Source: Methyloprofundus sp. (lineage in GTDB: Bacteria > Pseudomonadota > Gammaproteobacteria > Methylococcales > Methylomonadaceae). Taken from it: DNA of 64,000 bases. The notes under the pieces are model-generated. The model had not been told where the DNA came from. It ran no database searches and was given only the letters and a program-made list of their open reading frames with translations. The translations under genes were made by a program, and so were the position numbers. The stretch is taken from NCBI GenBank assembly GCA_016592635.1, contig AP023240.1, positions 2,955,630 to 3,019,629 on the forward strand, written 5' to 3'. Shown in pieces: positions 32,130-40,921 of the stretch. Each line of letters opens with the position of its first letter. Positions within the stretch are counted from its first letter, which is position 1.

Positions 32130-34013
32130 ATGCATGAAAATAAAAACTTTTATTGGTTAGCAGGACTCATGCTCATTATTGCCTTGGCGACAATGAGCAT
32201 TGTTTATGTCGTGCTATGGCAAACTGCCATTAACCAAAAAAAAGCAGATTTAGTGCATATAGCCCAGAGCCAAGCACGTTTAATTGAAGCCATTGCCCGC
32301 TTTGATATGCGTCACAATAGAATCGACTGGGAAACACCTATTGGCGAACGCGGCCCCACATCATTACTATCCGAACGCGCGGGTGCTGATACTTTTAGCC
32401 AAATTGTAGATGCCCATAAACACTATAAAGGCTTTGAGCAAACGGGTGAAATCTTAATTGCAGGCATTGAAGATACACAAATACTGTTCTTACTACGTCA
32501 CGGCAGCCAAATATTTGCAGAAAGTAAGTCTATTCCTTTTGACGGCACTTTAGCCGAACCCATGCGTCGTGCTTTAAGCAACCAATCAGGCACCATGATT
32601 GGCTTAGATTATAACGGAACAATTGTCTTGGCAGCTTATGAACCGGTTGATGTCCTTAACTTAGGGATTGTTGCTAAAATTGATTATGCCGAGGTCAAAG
32701 CCCCCTTTATTAGAGCAGGCTTGATTACATTGGGAATTACCCTGCTGATTATTATATCAGGGGGCATTTTATTTCGTTATCTTGTCAATCCTATTGCGCA
32801 ACAAATCTTTGATAATGAAATAAAATTCAAAAGCTTGGTAGAAAATATTGCCGAATGGATTTGGGAAATTGATTTAGCTGGCTCCATCACTTATAGCAGC
32901 CCACAGGCAGAAAAAATCCTTGGTTACAGTATTCAAGAAATACAAAGTAGTGACTTACACCAATTAATTAAAACCGAAGACATCAACAAAGTGCAATCTG
33001 CCTTTAATCAATGTATTGCCCAGCAAACTCCACTCACTTCATTAGAGTGCACCTTTATTCACCAAGACGGACACTTAGTGTTCCTAGAGCTCAATGCAGA
33101 CACCATTTTGGATTACGATGGCACTCTCATTGGTTTTCGAGGTGTTGCCCATGACATCTCCGAGCGTATTGCCAAAGAACACGAACTACAACTGTATCAA
33201 GAAAACCTTGAGTTAATGGTCAGTGAACGCACTGAAGAGCTGGAACATATCAATGCAGAAATGCGTAATTTTGCCTATATCATTTCACATGATTTACGCT
33301 CCCCCTTAGTCAGTATCACTGGTTTTATTGGTGAGCTAAAAGAAGACATTGCATTAATTACTGAATGTTCCAGCAGACAAGTCAGCACAGAATCTCAACA
33401 TGAATGCATTACCGAAGTTAACGAAGCACTAGAAGAGCGTATTCCTGAATCGATATACTATATCAATAGTGCCACTGAAAAAATGAACCACCTGATTCAG
33501 GCTATTCTAACGTTATCTCGTGTAGGTCGTAGAGAGTTTCATTTTGAACCTATTAACCTTAATAAAGTCGTTAAAGATACGCTTGAATCTTTAGCCTATC
33601 AAATCGAACAATTTAATGTCTCCATTGAGGTAGGCAGCCTCCCTAATATAGTCACGGATCAGCTTGCCATGGAGCAAATTATCGGTAATTTATTAGGTAA
33701 CGCTTTAAAATACTTATCAACTGAACGCAATGGTGCTATAACTATTTCTGCAGATGTAAGTGTACAAAAAACTATTATCCATATTCAGGATAATGGCCGC
33801 GGTATTTCAGAAACTGATTTGCCCCATATTTTTGAATTATTTAAACGCGTTGGTAAACAAGATGTGACGGGTGATGGCATGGGCTTAACCTATGTACAAA
33901 CATTAGTGCGTCGCTTAGGTGGAAAAATATCATGTACCTCTACCTTAAATCAGGGTAGTCATTTCAGCTTTTCGATCTTAAACCAAGGTGAGCCATTAAA
34001 ACACCATGAATGA
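32130..34013 (+). CDS. Membrane PAS-domain sensor histidine kinase
   Basis: This kinase has two membrane helices (about residues 9-30 and 195-217) around a periplasmic Cache-like sensing region, then a PAS domain (FKSLVENIAEWIWEIDLAGSITY), the phosphoacceptor box FAYIISHDLRSPL, and a HATPase domain with NLLGNALKYL, DNGRGIS and GDGMGLTYV. I start at the ATG at 32130 (627 residues), since an upstream start would run into the cytochrome gene. The long loop after the H-box resembles kinases that work with Rcp1-type receivers. Its last 8 bases overlap the receiver gene. The signal is unknown but periplasmic. Confidence 0.9.
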   Translation: MHENKNFYWLAGLMLIIALATMSIVYVVLWQTAINQKKADLVHIAQSQARLIEAIARFDMRHNRIDWETPIGERGPTSLLSERAGADTFSQIVDAHKHYKGFEQTGEILIAGIEDTQILFLLRHGSQIFAESKSIPFDGTLAEPMRRALSNQSGTMIGLDYNGTIVLAAYEPVDVLNLGIVAKIDYAEVKAPFIRAGLITLGITLLIIISGGILFRYLVNPIAQQIFDNEIKFKSLVENIAEWIWEIDLAGSITYSSPQAEKILGYSIQEIQSSDLHQLIKTEDINKVQSAFNQCIAQQTPLTSLECTFIHQDGHLVFLELNADTILDYDGTLIGFRGVAHDISERIAKEHELQLYQENLELMVSERTEELEHINAEMRNFAYIISHDLRSPLVSITGFIGELKEDIALITECSSRQVSTESQHECITEVNEALEERIPESIYYINSATEKMNHLIQAILTLSRVGRREFHFEPINLNKVVKDTLESLAYQIEQFNVSIEVGSLPNIVTDQLAMEQIIGNLLGNALKYLSTERNGAITISADVSVQKTIIHIQDNGRGISETDLPHIFELFKRVGKQDVTGDGMGLTYVQTLVRRLGGKISCTSTLNQGSHFSFSILNQGEPLKHHE

Positions 34014-34446
34014 TAATACAAACATAATAATTGTTGATGATGACCCTGCCCATATCGCCTTGGTTAAGCGTAATTTAAGCAAGTGCGGACTTGCCAAAAA
34101 TATCACCACCTTCAATTCAGGTCAGCAAGTGTTAGACTTCGTTTATAACAAAGGGGAATTTGCAGAGCAGTCACCACCACAACAAATCCTGATCTTATTG
34201 GATATTAATATGCCAGGCATAAATGGTATCGAAGTGTTAAAAACCTTAAAAAATCAGGTTGCAAGCCAACATATCCCCGTTATTATGCTCACAACTAGTG
34301 ATGACCCTGCTGAAATCGACACATGCTTTCAACTGGGTTGCAATGCCTATTTAGTTAAGCCAGTAGAACACCAACAGTTTGCTGAAAAAATTCAAGAACT
34401 AGGTCATTTTCTGACTGCAACCCAAATACCGCGTTTTGTATCATGA
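34006..34446 (+). CDS. Stand-alone response regulator (Rcp1/CheY-like)
   Basis: This 146-residue protein is only a receiver domain, with no output domain. The acidic pair is in IIIVDDDPAH (Asp11, Asp12), the phosphorylation site is Asp66 in LLDINMPGINGIEVL, followed by MLTTSDDP and a Lys in YLVKPV. It resembles Rcp1-type regulators of phytochrome-like kinases. Overlaps of 8 bases with the kinase and 4 bases with the next gene (ATGA) imply tight coupling, so it probably relays phosphate or shuttles between the two. Confidence 0.93.
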   Translation: MNDNTNIIIVDDDPAHIALVKRNLSKCGLAKNITTFNSGQQVLDFVYNKGEFAEQSPPQQILILLDINMPGINGIEVLKTLKNQVASQHIPVIMLTTSDDPAEIDTCFQLGCNAYLVKPVEHQQFAEKIQELGHFLTATQIPRFVS

Positions 34447-36899
34447 GCCAGCCTATTAATATTCTTTATCTTGAAGATGATATTCCACTAGCGAATCTAA
34501 TCAAAAGAAATCTAGAGCGTAAAGGCTACCATGTCAGCATAGTTGCGGATGGCTTAGAGTGCGTAGCAACCGTTAAACATAATCCAATAGATCTGTTAAT
34601 TGCTGACTATAATACGCCTAGTTTAAATGGCCTAGGAGTGCTGCAATCATTACAACTAGCTAATAAAATGCCATTAAGTATCATGGTATCTGGTAGCAAT
34701 GATGTACAAGTTGTTATCGCCGCCATGAAGTTAGGCTGTTCTGACTATGTGATTAAAGAAATTGATAATTACTTTGACTTATTGCTAGTCAGTATTGAAA
34801 AAGTACTGGAAAAGAAGCGTCTTATCCATGATAAAGAACTTGCTGAAACCGAGTTAATAAAAAGCAATCAAGGCCTACAACGCGCCCAAAAACTTGCTAA
34901 AGTAGGCAGCTGGGAATATTATCCTGGTGAACTTACCGCAAATTGGTCTGAACAGGAGTATCTTAACTTTGACTGCCCTAGTGATCAAGCTCCAAGCTAT
35001 GAAAAATATACTCGCTATATTCACCCTGAAGACATTGCCAATGTAGAGCAAAAAAACGCCTTATGTTTGAAAAAACAATGCCCTGTAGATTTTAATTTTC
35101 GTTTATTACTTAATGATGGCTCTATTCGTTATCTGCATTGTCATACCGAAGTGGATACCGATCAACAGCATAATATTAAACGTATTTTTGGCATTAGTAA
35201 GGACATAACAGCCGAAGTAATTGCCGCATCAAAATTACAACAAGCAGCAACCGTTTTTAATAATACTGCAGAAGCTATTTTTATTACTGATGCCAATAAT
35301 GTCATTATTTCCATCAACCCTGCTTATACGCAAACTACTGGCTATGCGGAGCACGAAGTTTTAGGAAAAAACCCAAACATTATGAGTTCAGGTCATCATG
35401 ATAAAGCTTTTTTTGCCAAGCTTTGGCATGAATTACTGCATAACGGGCAATGGCAGGGAGAAATCTGGAACCGGCACAAAAATGGCAACACCTTCCCTGT
35501 CTGGCAGTCAATCACTGCCATTAAAGATATTACAGGCAAAATTGTGCAGTTTGTCTCTATTTTTAATGATATTAGTGTCAGAAAAGCCGATGAGGAGCTA
35601 ATTCGTTATCAAGCAAATTATGACAGCCTAACAGGTTTGCCTAATCGAAATTTATTTCTTGACCGTATTAGCATCGCCTTAAAAAGAGCTCAGCGTGAAA
35701 ATAAACAGCTGGCTTTATTAATGATAGATCTGGATCGATTTAAATGGATTAACGATACTTTAGGTCATAAAGCGGGTGATGTGATGTTGCAAGAAACAGC
35801 TCGACGCTTACAAAGCTCGGTGCGTGATTCCGATACCGTTGCCCGACTAGGCGGTGATGAGTTCATTATTATCGTCTCTGAATTACAGCACCCTTCTGAT
35901 ACAGAAATGATCGCCAATAAAATTTTTGCAGCCTTTAAAGCACCCTTGCAGCTTGAAAACCACGAGGTCTTTATTTCAGGCAGTATCGGCATTACCATTT
36001 TTCCTGATGATGGCAACACTGTCGAAACGTTACAAATGAATGCAGATAGCGCCATGTACTCAGCTAAAGAAGACGGCCGCAACCGCTTTCACTACTTTAC
36101 TCCACAATTACAAGCAAAAGCGGAACGCCACCTGCAACTGGTTTCATTATTACAACTCGCAATAGAACGCAATGAATTTGATGTTTATTACCAACCTGTT
36201 ATCGACTGCAAACATCATAAAGTAATCAGTGCTGAAGCTCTAATCCGTTGGCAACAACCACAACTTGGTTTTATCTCTCCAGCAGAGTTTATTCCCTTAG
36301 CGGAAGAAAGTGGGTTAATTCGTGCTATTGGGGATTGGGTAGTGCATCGCGTAGCAGAAGATATGCAACGCTGGCAAAAAATGGGGCTGCCTGCCATGCA
36401 TATATCCATTAATAAATCACCACACCAATTTTCTAATGAATCTTGCGATGAAGATTGGCTGAGCATTTTCAAACAACATAATATTGATGTAAGTCGTATT
36501 ACCGTAGAAATTACTGAAAGTGTTTTCATGGAAAAAGGCCGCGACTACGTTAAAAGTCTGGCAGACATGCAAAAACAAGGCATGAAAATTTCACTGGATG
36601 ATTTTGGTACAGGTTATTCTTCTTTAAGTTATTTAAAGCGTTTTCCTGTCGATATTTTAAAAATCGACCGTTCATTTATCAGTGATGTTTCTGAAAATGC
36701 CAGTGATGCCATGCTGGTAGAAATGATCTTAGGCTTAGCAGATAAAATGCATATTGCGGTCATTGCCGAAGGCGTGGAAACTGCTGAGCAACTTGCTTTT
36801 CTGCAAAAACATCAGTGCCAATATATCCAAGGCTATTTTTATAGCAAACCACTTCCTGTTCACGAATTCGAAGACTTTTTCAGTAAGCCACTATCATGA
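34443..36899 (+). CDS. REC-PAS-PAS-GGDEF-EAL c-di-GMP signalling protein
   Basis: This is an 818-residue soluble regulator. A receiver domain (Asp55 in LIADYNTPSLNG) is followed by two PAS/PAC regions (about 150-260 and 265-395), a diguanylate cyclase domain with intact VARLGGDEFIII (around residue 470), and a phosphodiesterase domain with EALIRW (around 598), DDFGTGYSSL and AEGVET. Both catalytic motifs look complete, so it may make or break c-di-GMP depending on input. It probably takes phosphate from the upstream kinase. Its ATG and stop overlap both neighbours by 4 bases. Confidence 0.92.
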   Translation: MSQPINILYLEDDIPLANLIKRNLERKGYHVSIVADGLECVATVKHNPIDLLIADYNTPSLNGLGVLQSLQLANKMPLSIMVSGSNDVQVVIAAMKLGCSDYVIKEIDNYFDLLLVSIEKVLEKKRLIHDKELAETELIKSNQGLQRAQKLAKVGSWEYYPGELTANWSEQEYLNFDCPSDQAPSYEKYTRYIHPEDIANVEQKNALCLKKQCPVDFNFRLLLNDGSIRYLHCHTEVDTDQQHNIKRIFGISKDITAEVIAASKLQQAATVFNNTAEAIFITDANNVIISINPAYTQTTGYAEHEVLGKNPNIMSSGHHDKAFFAKLWHELLHNGQWQGEIWNRHKNGNTFPVWQSITAIKDITGKIVQFVSIFNDISVRKADEELIRYQANYDSLTGLPNRNLFLDRISIALKRAQRENKQLALLMIDLDRFKWINDTLGHKAGDVMLQETARRLQSSVRDSDTVARLGGDEFIIIVSELQHPSDTEMIANKIFAAFKAPLQLENHEVFISGSIGITIFPDDGNTVETLQMNADSAMYSAKEDGRNRFHYFTPQLQAKAERHLQLVSLLQLAIERNEFDVYYQPVIDCKHHKVISAEALIRWQQPQLGFISPAEFIPLAEESGLIRAIGDWVVHRVAEDMQRWQKMGLPAMHISINKSPHQFSNESCDEDWLSIFKQHNIDVSRITVEITESVFMEKGRDYVKSLADMQKQGMKISLDDFGTGYSSLSYLKRFPVDILKIDRSFISDVSENASDAMLVEMILGLADKMHIAVIAEGVETAEQLAFLQKHQCQYIQGYFYSKPLPVHEFEDFFSKPLS

Positions 36900-38539
36900 A
36901 ACTAATTTTAATATATCTCAGTTTTTTATTTAGCTGCACTGTTTTAGCCGAGCCACTGGAATGGCCTAGTTATGGCGGTAATTTACAACAAACTCGCTTT
37001 ATTGATGATGCCAGCATCAATACCAGCAATGTCGGTCAATTAAAATTAAAATGGATGTTTCAAACGGGTATCGTCGGCTCATTTGAAAATACACCCATTG
37101 TTCAAGATGGCATCATGTATGTCACCACACCCTATAACCATATTTATGCCCTAGATGCCCGGACAGGCAAGCGAATCTGGCGTTATAAACACAAACTGGG
37201 CACCACTATCTACTGTTGCGGCCCTAATAGCAAAGGTGCGGCTATCAGCGATAATTTAGTGGTTATGGCAACCCTTGATGCCATGTTGGTCGCTCTAGAC
37301 AAACAAACAGGTAAACTTGTTTGGGAAACCACCATTGCCAACTCTGAACAAGGCTACTCTGAAACGGGTGCCCCTATTATCTTTCAAGATAAAGTGATTA
37401 TTGGTGTAGCGGGTGCTGAATATGGTATTCGTGGTTTTATTAGTGCCTATGACTTAAAAACAGGCGAATTAGTCTGGCGTTGGTATACCATCCCTGAACC
37501 TGATGAAGTACAACCTGATGGCACTAAAGGCTGGTTTGGTGTTTTTGCCGAAAAAGCAGATGGCATAAATGATTTACATAGAGATATTGCGGCAGAAAAA
37601 GCGGCGATTGCCTCAGGTGAATTTGATAATGCTTGGGAGCATGGTGGCGGTTCAAGTTGGATGCCTGTCACCATTGATGCACAAACTGGTATCATCTATG
37701 CGGCTATTGGCAACCCAGCACCTGATTTAGACGGCGGCCAACGCCCTGGTGATAACCGTTGGTCTGCTTCTATTGTTGCTTTGAACAATACCACAGGAAA
37801 AATAATATGGGGTTATCAATACCTACCCCATGATATATGGGATTTAGATGCTGCCTCGCCTCCGATCTTAACCCAAGCGAAGAATAAACAAGGTAAAGTT
37901 GTTCCAGTTGCTATCCATGCGGGTAAAACTGGCTGGGTTTATGTGCATGACCTTGCAACAGGAGAGCTTATCAGACGTTCAGACCCAATGGTCGAGCAAA
38001 AAAACTTATTTGCCATCCCCACGCAAGGCCAAGGCACCGAAATGCTGCCAGGTGCTAATGGTGGTGTCAATTGGTCGCCTGGCGCTGTTGACCCGCGCTC
38101 ACATACTGCCTACTACGCCAACTTACACCAACCCATGCATTATGAAGTGAGGTCTGTACCTTGGCGCCAAGGCCGGTTATGGCTAGGCGGTGCCTTTAAA
38201 GTGATTCCAGGTAAGAAACAATCTGGCAATGTCAGTGCTGTCAATTTAGATACTGGCAAGATCACTTGGCAATATCAAACAGAGCAGCCAATGATTGGTG
38301 GAACCTTAGCCACCTCAGGGAACTTATTATTTAGTGGCGAATCCAATGGCTATTTCTTTGCATTAGACTCCCGTACGGGTAAGAAACTATGGCAATTTCA
38401 AGCAGGTGCAGGAGTCAATGCGGCTCCTATGGCCTACCGTATTGATGGCAAGTTATATATCGCGGTTGCAGCGGGTGGTAACGCCCAGATTAACGCCCCT
38501 AGAGGCGGAACAATCGTAGTTTTTACCCTAAATGATTAA
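36896..38539 (+). CDS. PQQ-dependent alcohol dehydrogenase, predicted lanthanide type
   Basis: This is a 547-residue periplasmic quinoprotein with a signal peptide (cleavage near SCTVLA-EP) and an eight-bladed propeller of repeated DxxTGKxxW blades. Active-site features match the methanol/ethanol dehydrogenase family: adjacent Cys107-Cys108, metal ligand Glu175 in GAEYGIRG, Asn273 in GNPAP, and catalytic Asp316 in HDIWDLD. Asp318, two residues after the catalytic Asp, is the residue that marks lanthanide-dependent enzymes (XoxF, PedH). There is no C-terminal cytochrome domain. It lacks xoxG/xoxJ neighbours; instead a cytochrome c and a cupredoxin share its operon. The family is sure; the metal is predicted and the substrate unknown. 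Confidence 0.88.
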   Translation: MKLILIYLSFLFSCTVLAEPLEWPSYGGNLQQTRFIDDASINTSNVGQLKLKWMFQTGIVGSFENTPIVQDGIMYVTTPYNHIYALDARTGKRIWRYKHKLGTTIYCCGPNSKGAAISDNLVVMATLDAMLVALDKQTGKLVWETTIANSEQGYSETGAPIIFQDKVIIGVAGAEYGIRGFISAYDLKTGELVWRWYTIPEPDEVQPDGTKGWFGVFAEKADGINDLHRDIAAEKAAIASGEFDNAWEHGGGSSWMPVTIDAQTGIIYAAIGNPAPDLDGGQRPGDNRWSASIVALNNTTGKIIWGYQYLPHDIWDLDAASPPILTQAKNKQGKVVPVAIHAGKTGWVYVHDLATGELIRRSDPMVEQKNLFAIPTQGQGTEMLPGANGGVNWSPGAVDPRSHTAYYANLHQPMHYEVRSVPWRQGRLWLGGAFKVIPGKKQSGNVSAVNLDTGKITWQYQTEQPMIGGTLATSGNLLFSGESNGYFFALDSRTGKKLWQFQAGAGVNAAPMAYRIDGKLYIAVAAGGNAQINAPRGGTIVVFTLND

Positions 38540-39056
38540 TCTAAATCTTTGCCGCACCAGTTTATTCATCTCACTCATTGCACTTCTGAGTGCTTGTACA
38601 CATCAACAATCTACAAACTTGTACAAGCAAAATTTCATGCACTATAACCTTGCCAACAAACAAGTCCACTTTGACTTAGATGCTGCATGGAATGCCAATA
38701 ATAATGGCTACAACTATAATGGCTACTATCAAGATGATATGACTTTAAGAGTGCCCACAGGTTGGAAAATTAGCATCACTCTCACCAACCTTGATGCCAA
38801 TGCCCCCCACTCAATCGTTCTGACAGAAGTTTTTGCCACAGATGATATTCCTGATGAACTAACGGGGGAATTTGCCATTATCAAACGTGCTTACACTGAT
38901 TCCTTATTTGCCAATGAAAGTGATACAATTCATTTTCAAGCCAAAAAGGGACATTACTGGCTATTTTGTGGCGTAAAAAGACATGGCATTGATGGTATGT
39001 GGCTACCCTTAAATATTGAAGCAAATTTACAAACCCCTGTTATCGACTTTAAATAA
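38532..39056 (+). CDS. Cupredoxin-like lipoprotein
   Basis: This 174-residue protein starts with a lipoprotein signal (LIALLSAC, lipid at Cys22). The rest is a single beta-sandwich-like domain with LRVPTGWKISITLTNLD followed by a His (His93 in APHSIV), and a C-terminal loop FCGVKRHGIDGMW with Cys146, His151 and Met156. That His...Cys-x4-His-x4-Met order is the type 1 copper set of cupredoxins such as sulfocyanin. Its start overlaps the dehydrogenase stop by 8 bases, so it may accept electrons from it. No named family is recognised; copper binding is inferred from the ligands. Confidence 0.72.
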   Translation: MINLNLCRTSLFISLIALLSACTHQQSTNLYKQNFMHYNLANKQVHFDLDAAWNANNNGYNYNGYYQDDMTLRVPTGWKISITLTNLDANAPHSIVLTEVFATDDIPDELTGEFAIIKRAYTDSLFANESDTIHFQAKKGHYWLFCGVKRHGIDGMWLPLNIEANLQTPVIDFK

Positions 39057-39081
39057 TAAAAACAATAAAGACTAATTTACG

Positions 39082-39717
39082 ATGATTGACGATATAAAAA
39101 AAATATTTGAATATAATGCGAATTGGGCAGAAACTGTCAATCGAACCAACCCTGGTTTTTTTTCTAACCTTGCCAAGCAACAAACGCCAAAATACCTATG
39201 GATAGGTTGCTCTGATAGTCGCGTCAATGCCAATGAAATTGCAGGGCTCTCGCAAGGTGAGTTATTTGTGCATCGCAATATTGCCAATGTCGTGGTCCCT
39301 ACCGACTTAAACTGCCTCTCTGTAATCCAGTTTGCAGTTGAAGTGTTAAAGGTAAAACATATTATTGTTTGTGGACATTATGGCTGTGGTGGAGTGAAAG
39401 CTTCTACAGAAATTCAGGAGCATGGACTAATTGATAACTGGCTAAGCCATATTCGACATGTACGCCGTATGCATGAAAAAGAACTGGATGGTATTATGGA
39501 CTTCACCGAGCATCAAAACAGACTGTGTGAATTAAATGTGATCGAACAAGTTGCCAATGTCTGCCACTCACCTATTATTCAAAAAGCATGGGCAACCAAA
39601 CAAAACCTTGCCGTACATGGCTTTGTTTATGACCTATCTAATGGCAAACTTAAAAACCTAGATGTTTATGTTGATAATTTAGATGAAATTAATAGAACTT
39701 ATAGATTAACAATTTAG
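39082..39717 (+). CDS. can: Beta-class carbonic anhydrase
   Basis: This enzyme interconverts CO2 and bicarbonate. The zinc ligands are visible: Cys43 in CSDSR, His99 and Cys102 in CGHYGCGG, with the Asp45-Arg47 dyad. At 211 residues with the C-terminal LKNLDVYVDNLDEINRTYRL it is like E. coli Can/CynT2. It starts 25 bases after the cupredoxin stop and ends the operon at a hairpin, so it may be cotranscribed with the dehydrogenase module, perhaps to handle CO2 from alcohol oxidation. Confidence 0.95.
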   Translation: MIDDIKKIFEYNANWAETVNRTNPGFFSNLAKQQTPKYLWIGCSDSRVNANEIAGLSQGELFVHRNIANVVVPTDLNCLSVIQFAVEVLKVKHIIVCGHYGCGGVKASTEIQEHGLIDNWLSHIRHVRRMHEKELDGIMDFTEHQNRLCELNVIEQVANVCHSPIIQKAWATKQNLAVHGFVYDLSNGKLKNLDVYVDNLDEINRTYRLTI

Positions 39718-39751
39718 AGACACTGAATTCTATATTTAATTCTCAATGCCA

Positions 39752-39777
39752 GGTGTTAATAAGACATTATTAACACC
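39752..39777. terminator. Bidirectional hairpin between carbonic anhydrase gene and mrdB
   Basis: GGTGTTAATA (39752-39761) pairs perfectly with TATTAACACC (39768-39777) over a 6-base loop. It lies between two convergent genes and lacks a long T run. Confidence 0.55.
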
Positions 39778-39785
39778 CAAAACAA

Positions 39786-40919
39786 TCAGCTCGGCAAAAT
39801 CTTCTTATGGGTATGAATGGACATCAAAATCCCGAACCCCGCCAACAAAGTTACCATCGAAGTCCCACCATAACTAATCAACGGCAGTGGCACCCCTACT
39901 ACTGGTAAAACGCCTATTACCATACCGATATTTACAAAAAGATACACAAAAAAAGTACAGACCAAACTGCCTGCCAGCAACCTACAATAGGTATCCTGCG
40001 CTTGCACGGCAATATAGAAGCCACGCGCAATAATACCTAGATATAAAACCAACAAGCCGATACAACCCACTAAACCAAATTCTTCTGCAAAGACCGCAAA
40101 GATAAAATCAGTAGAACTCTCTGGTAAAAAATCGAGTTGTGATTGAGTATTTTCTTGCCACCCCTTACCGTTCACCCCACCCGAACCAATCGCAATTTTA
40201 GATTGAATGATATGATAGCCTTTGCCCATAGGATCAGCTTCAGGGTTTAAAAAAGTCAGCACGCGGTCTTTTTGATACTCACGCATAAAAAAGTGCCAAT
40301 AAACTGGGGTAAATGCCATTAAGCTGGCAGCTGAACTTAATAAAAACCGCCAGGAAATACCTGCAAAATACAAAACAAATATCCCAGAACTAGCCACTAA
40401 TAAAGAAGTCCCTAAATCAGGCTGACGCACAATTAATAAGGTGGGCACCAAGATAAAAGCAGTGGCAATCACAATATGATGCCAACGCGGGGGAATATCA
40501 TGCCCCGACAAATACCACGCCAACATCATCGGCGTGGTAATTTTAATCATTTCAGAAGGCTGAAAGCGAAAAAAACCTAAATCCAACCAGCGCTGCGCAC
40601 CTTTGCCCACATCCCCGACCAAAAGCACTGCTGCCAATAACACCACCCCTACGACATAGAGAGGGATAGAATAACGTTGAAATTGGCGTGGATCTATATG
40701 TGCCAAAATAATCATTAATACCCCGGCAATCCCCATACGTACCGCCTGGCGCACCAATAAAGCAGTTTCTTTATTACCTGTGCTATAAAGCATCATAAAG
40801 CTGATAGTCAACAACATCAACAATCCGATTAACAAAGGAATATCGATATGCAAACGCCTTAATAAACGTCCTAATAATGAATGCTCTTTAAATTGTTCAG
40901 GCCTCAATTCTATCTTCAT
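39786..40919 (-). CDS. mrdB: Rod shape-determining protein RodA (SEDS glycosyltransferase)
   Basis: RodA is the lipid II polymerase of the elongasome, partnered with PBP2. The 377-residue polytopic protein has the SEDS features: LDLGFFRFQPSEMIKITTPM, QPDLGTSLLV, ENTQSQLDFLPESSTDFIFAV and the C-terminal PVVGVPLPLISYGGTSM. It follows mrdA with a 2-base gap in the standard mreBCD-mrdA-mrdB order. Confidence 0.97.
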   Translation of the reverse strand: MKIELRPEQFKEHSLLGRLLRRLHIDIPLLIGLLMLLTISFMMLYSTGNKETALLVRQAVRMGIAGVLMIILAHIDPRQFQRYSIPLYVVGVVLLAAVLLVGDVGKGAQRWLDLGFFRFQPSEMIKITTPMMLAWYLSGHDIPPRWHHIVIATAFILVPTLLIVRQPDLGTSLLVASSGIFVLYFAGISWRFLLSSAASLMAFTPVYWHFFMREYQKDRVLTFLNPEADPMGKGYHIIQSKIAIGSGGVNGKGWQENTQSQLDFLPESSTDFIFAVFAEEFGLVGCIGLLVLYLGIIARGFYIAVQAQDTYCRLLAGSLVCTFFVYLFVNIGMVIGVLPVVGVPLPLISYGGTSMVTLLAGFGILMSIHTHKKILPS

Positions 40920-40921
40920 GA

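Noticed and set aside
36896..38539. Classical MxaF or XoxF methanol dehydrogenase
   Set aside because: No mxaI, xoxG or xoxJ is adjacent, the protein is about 50 residues shorter, and the sequence after the catalytic Asp differs from the methanol dehydrogenase consensus.
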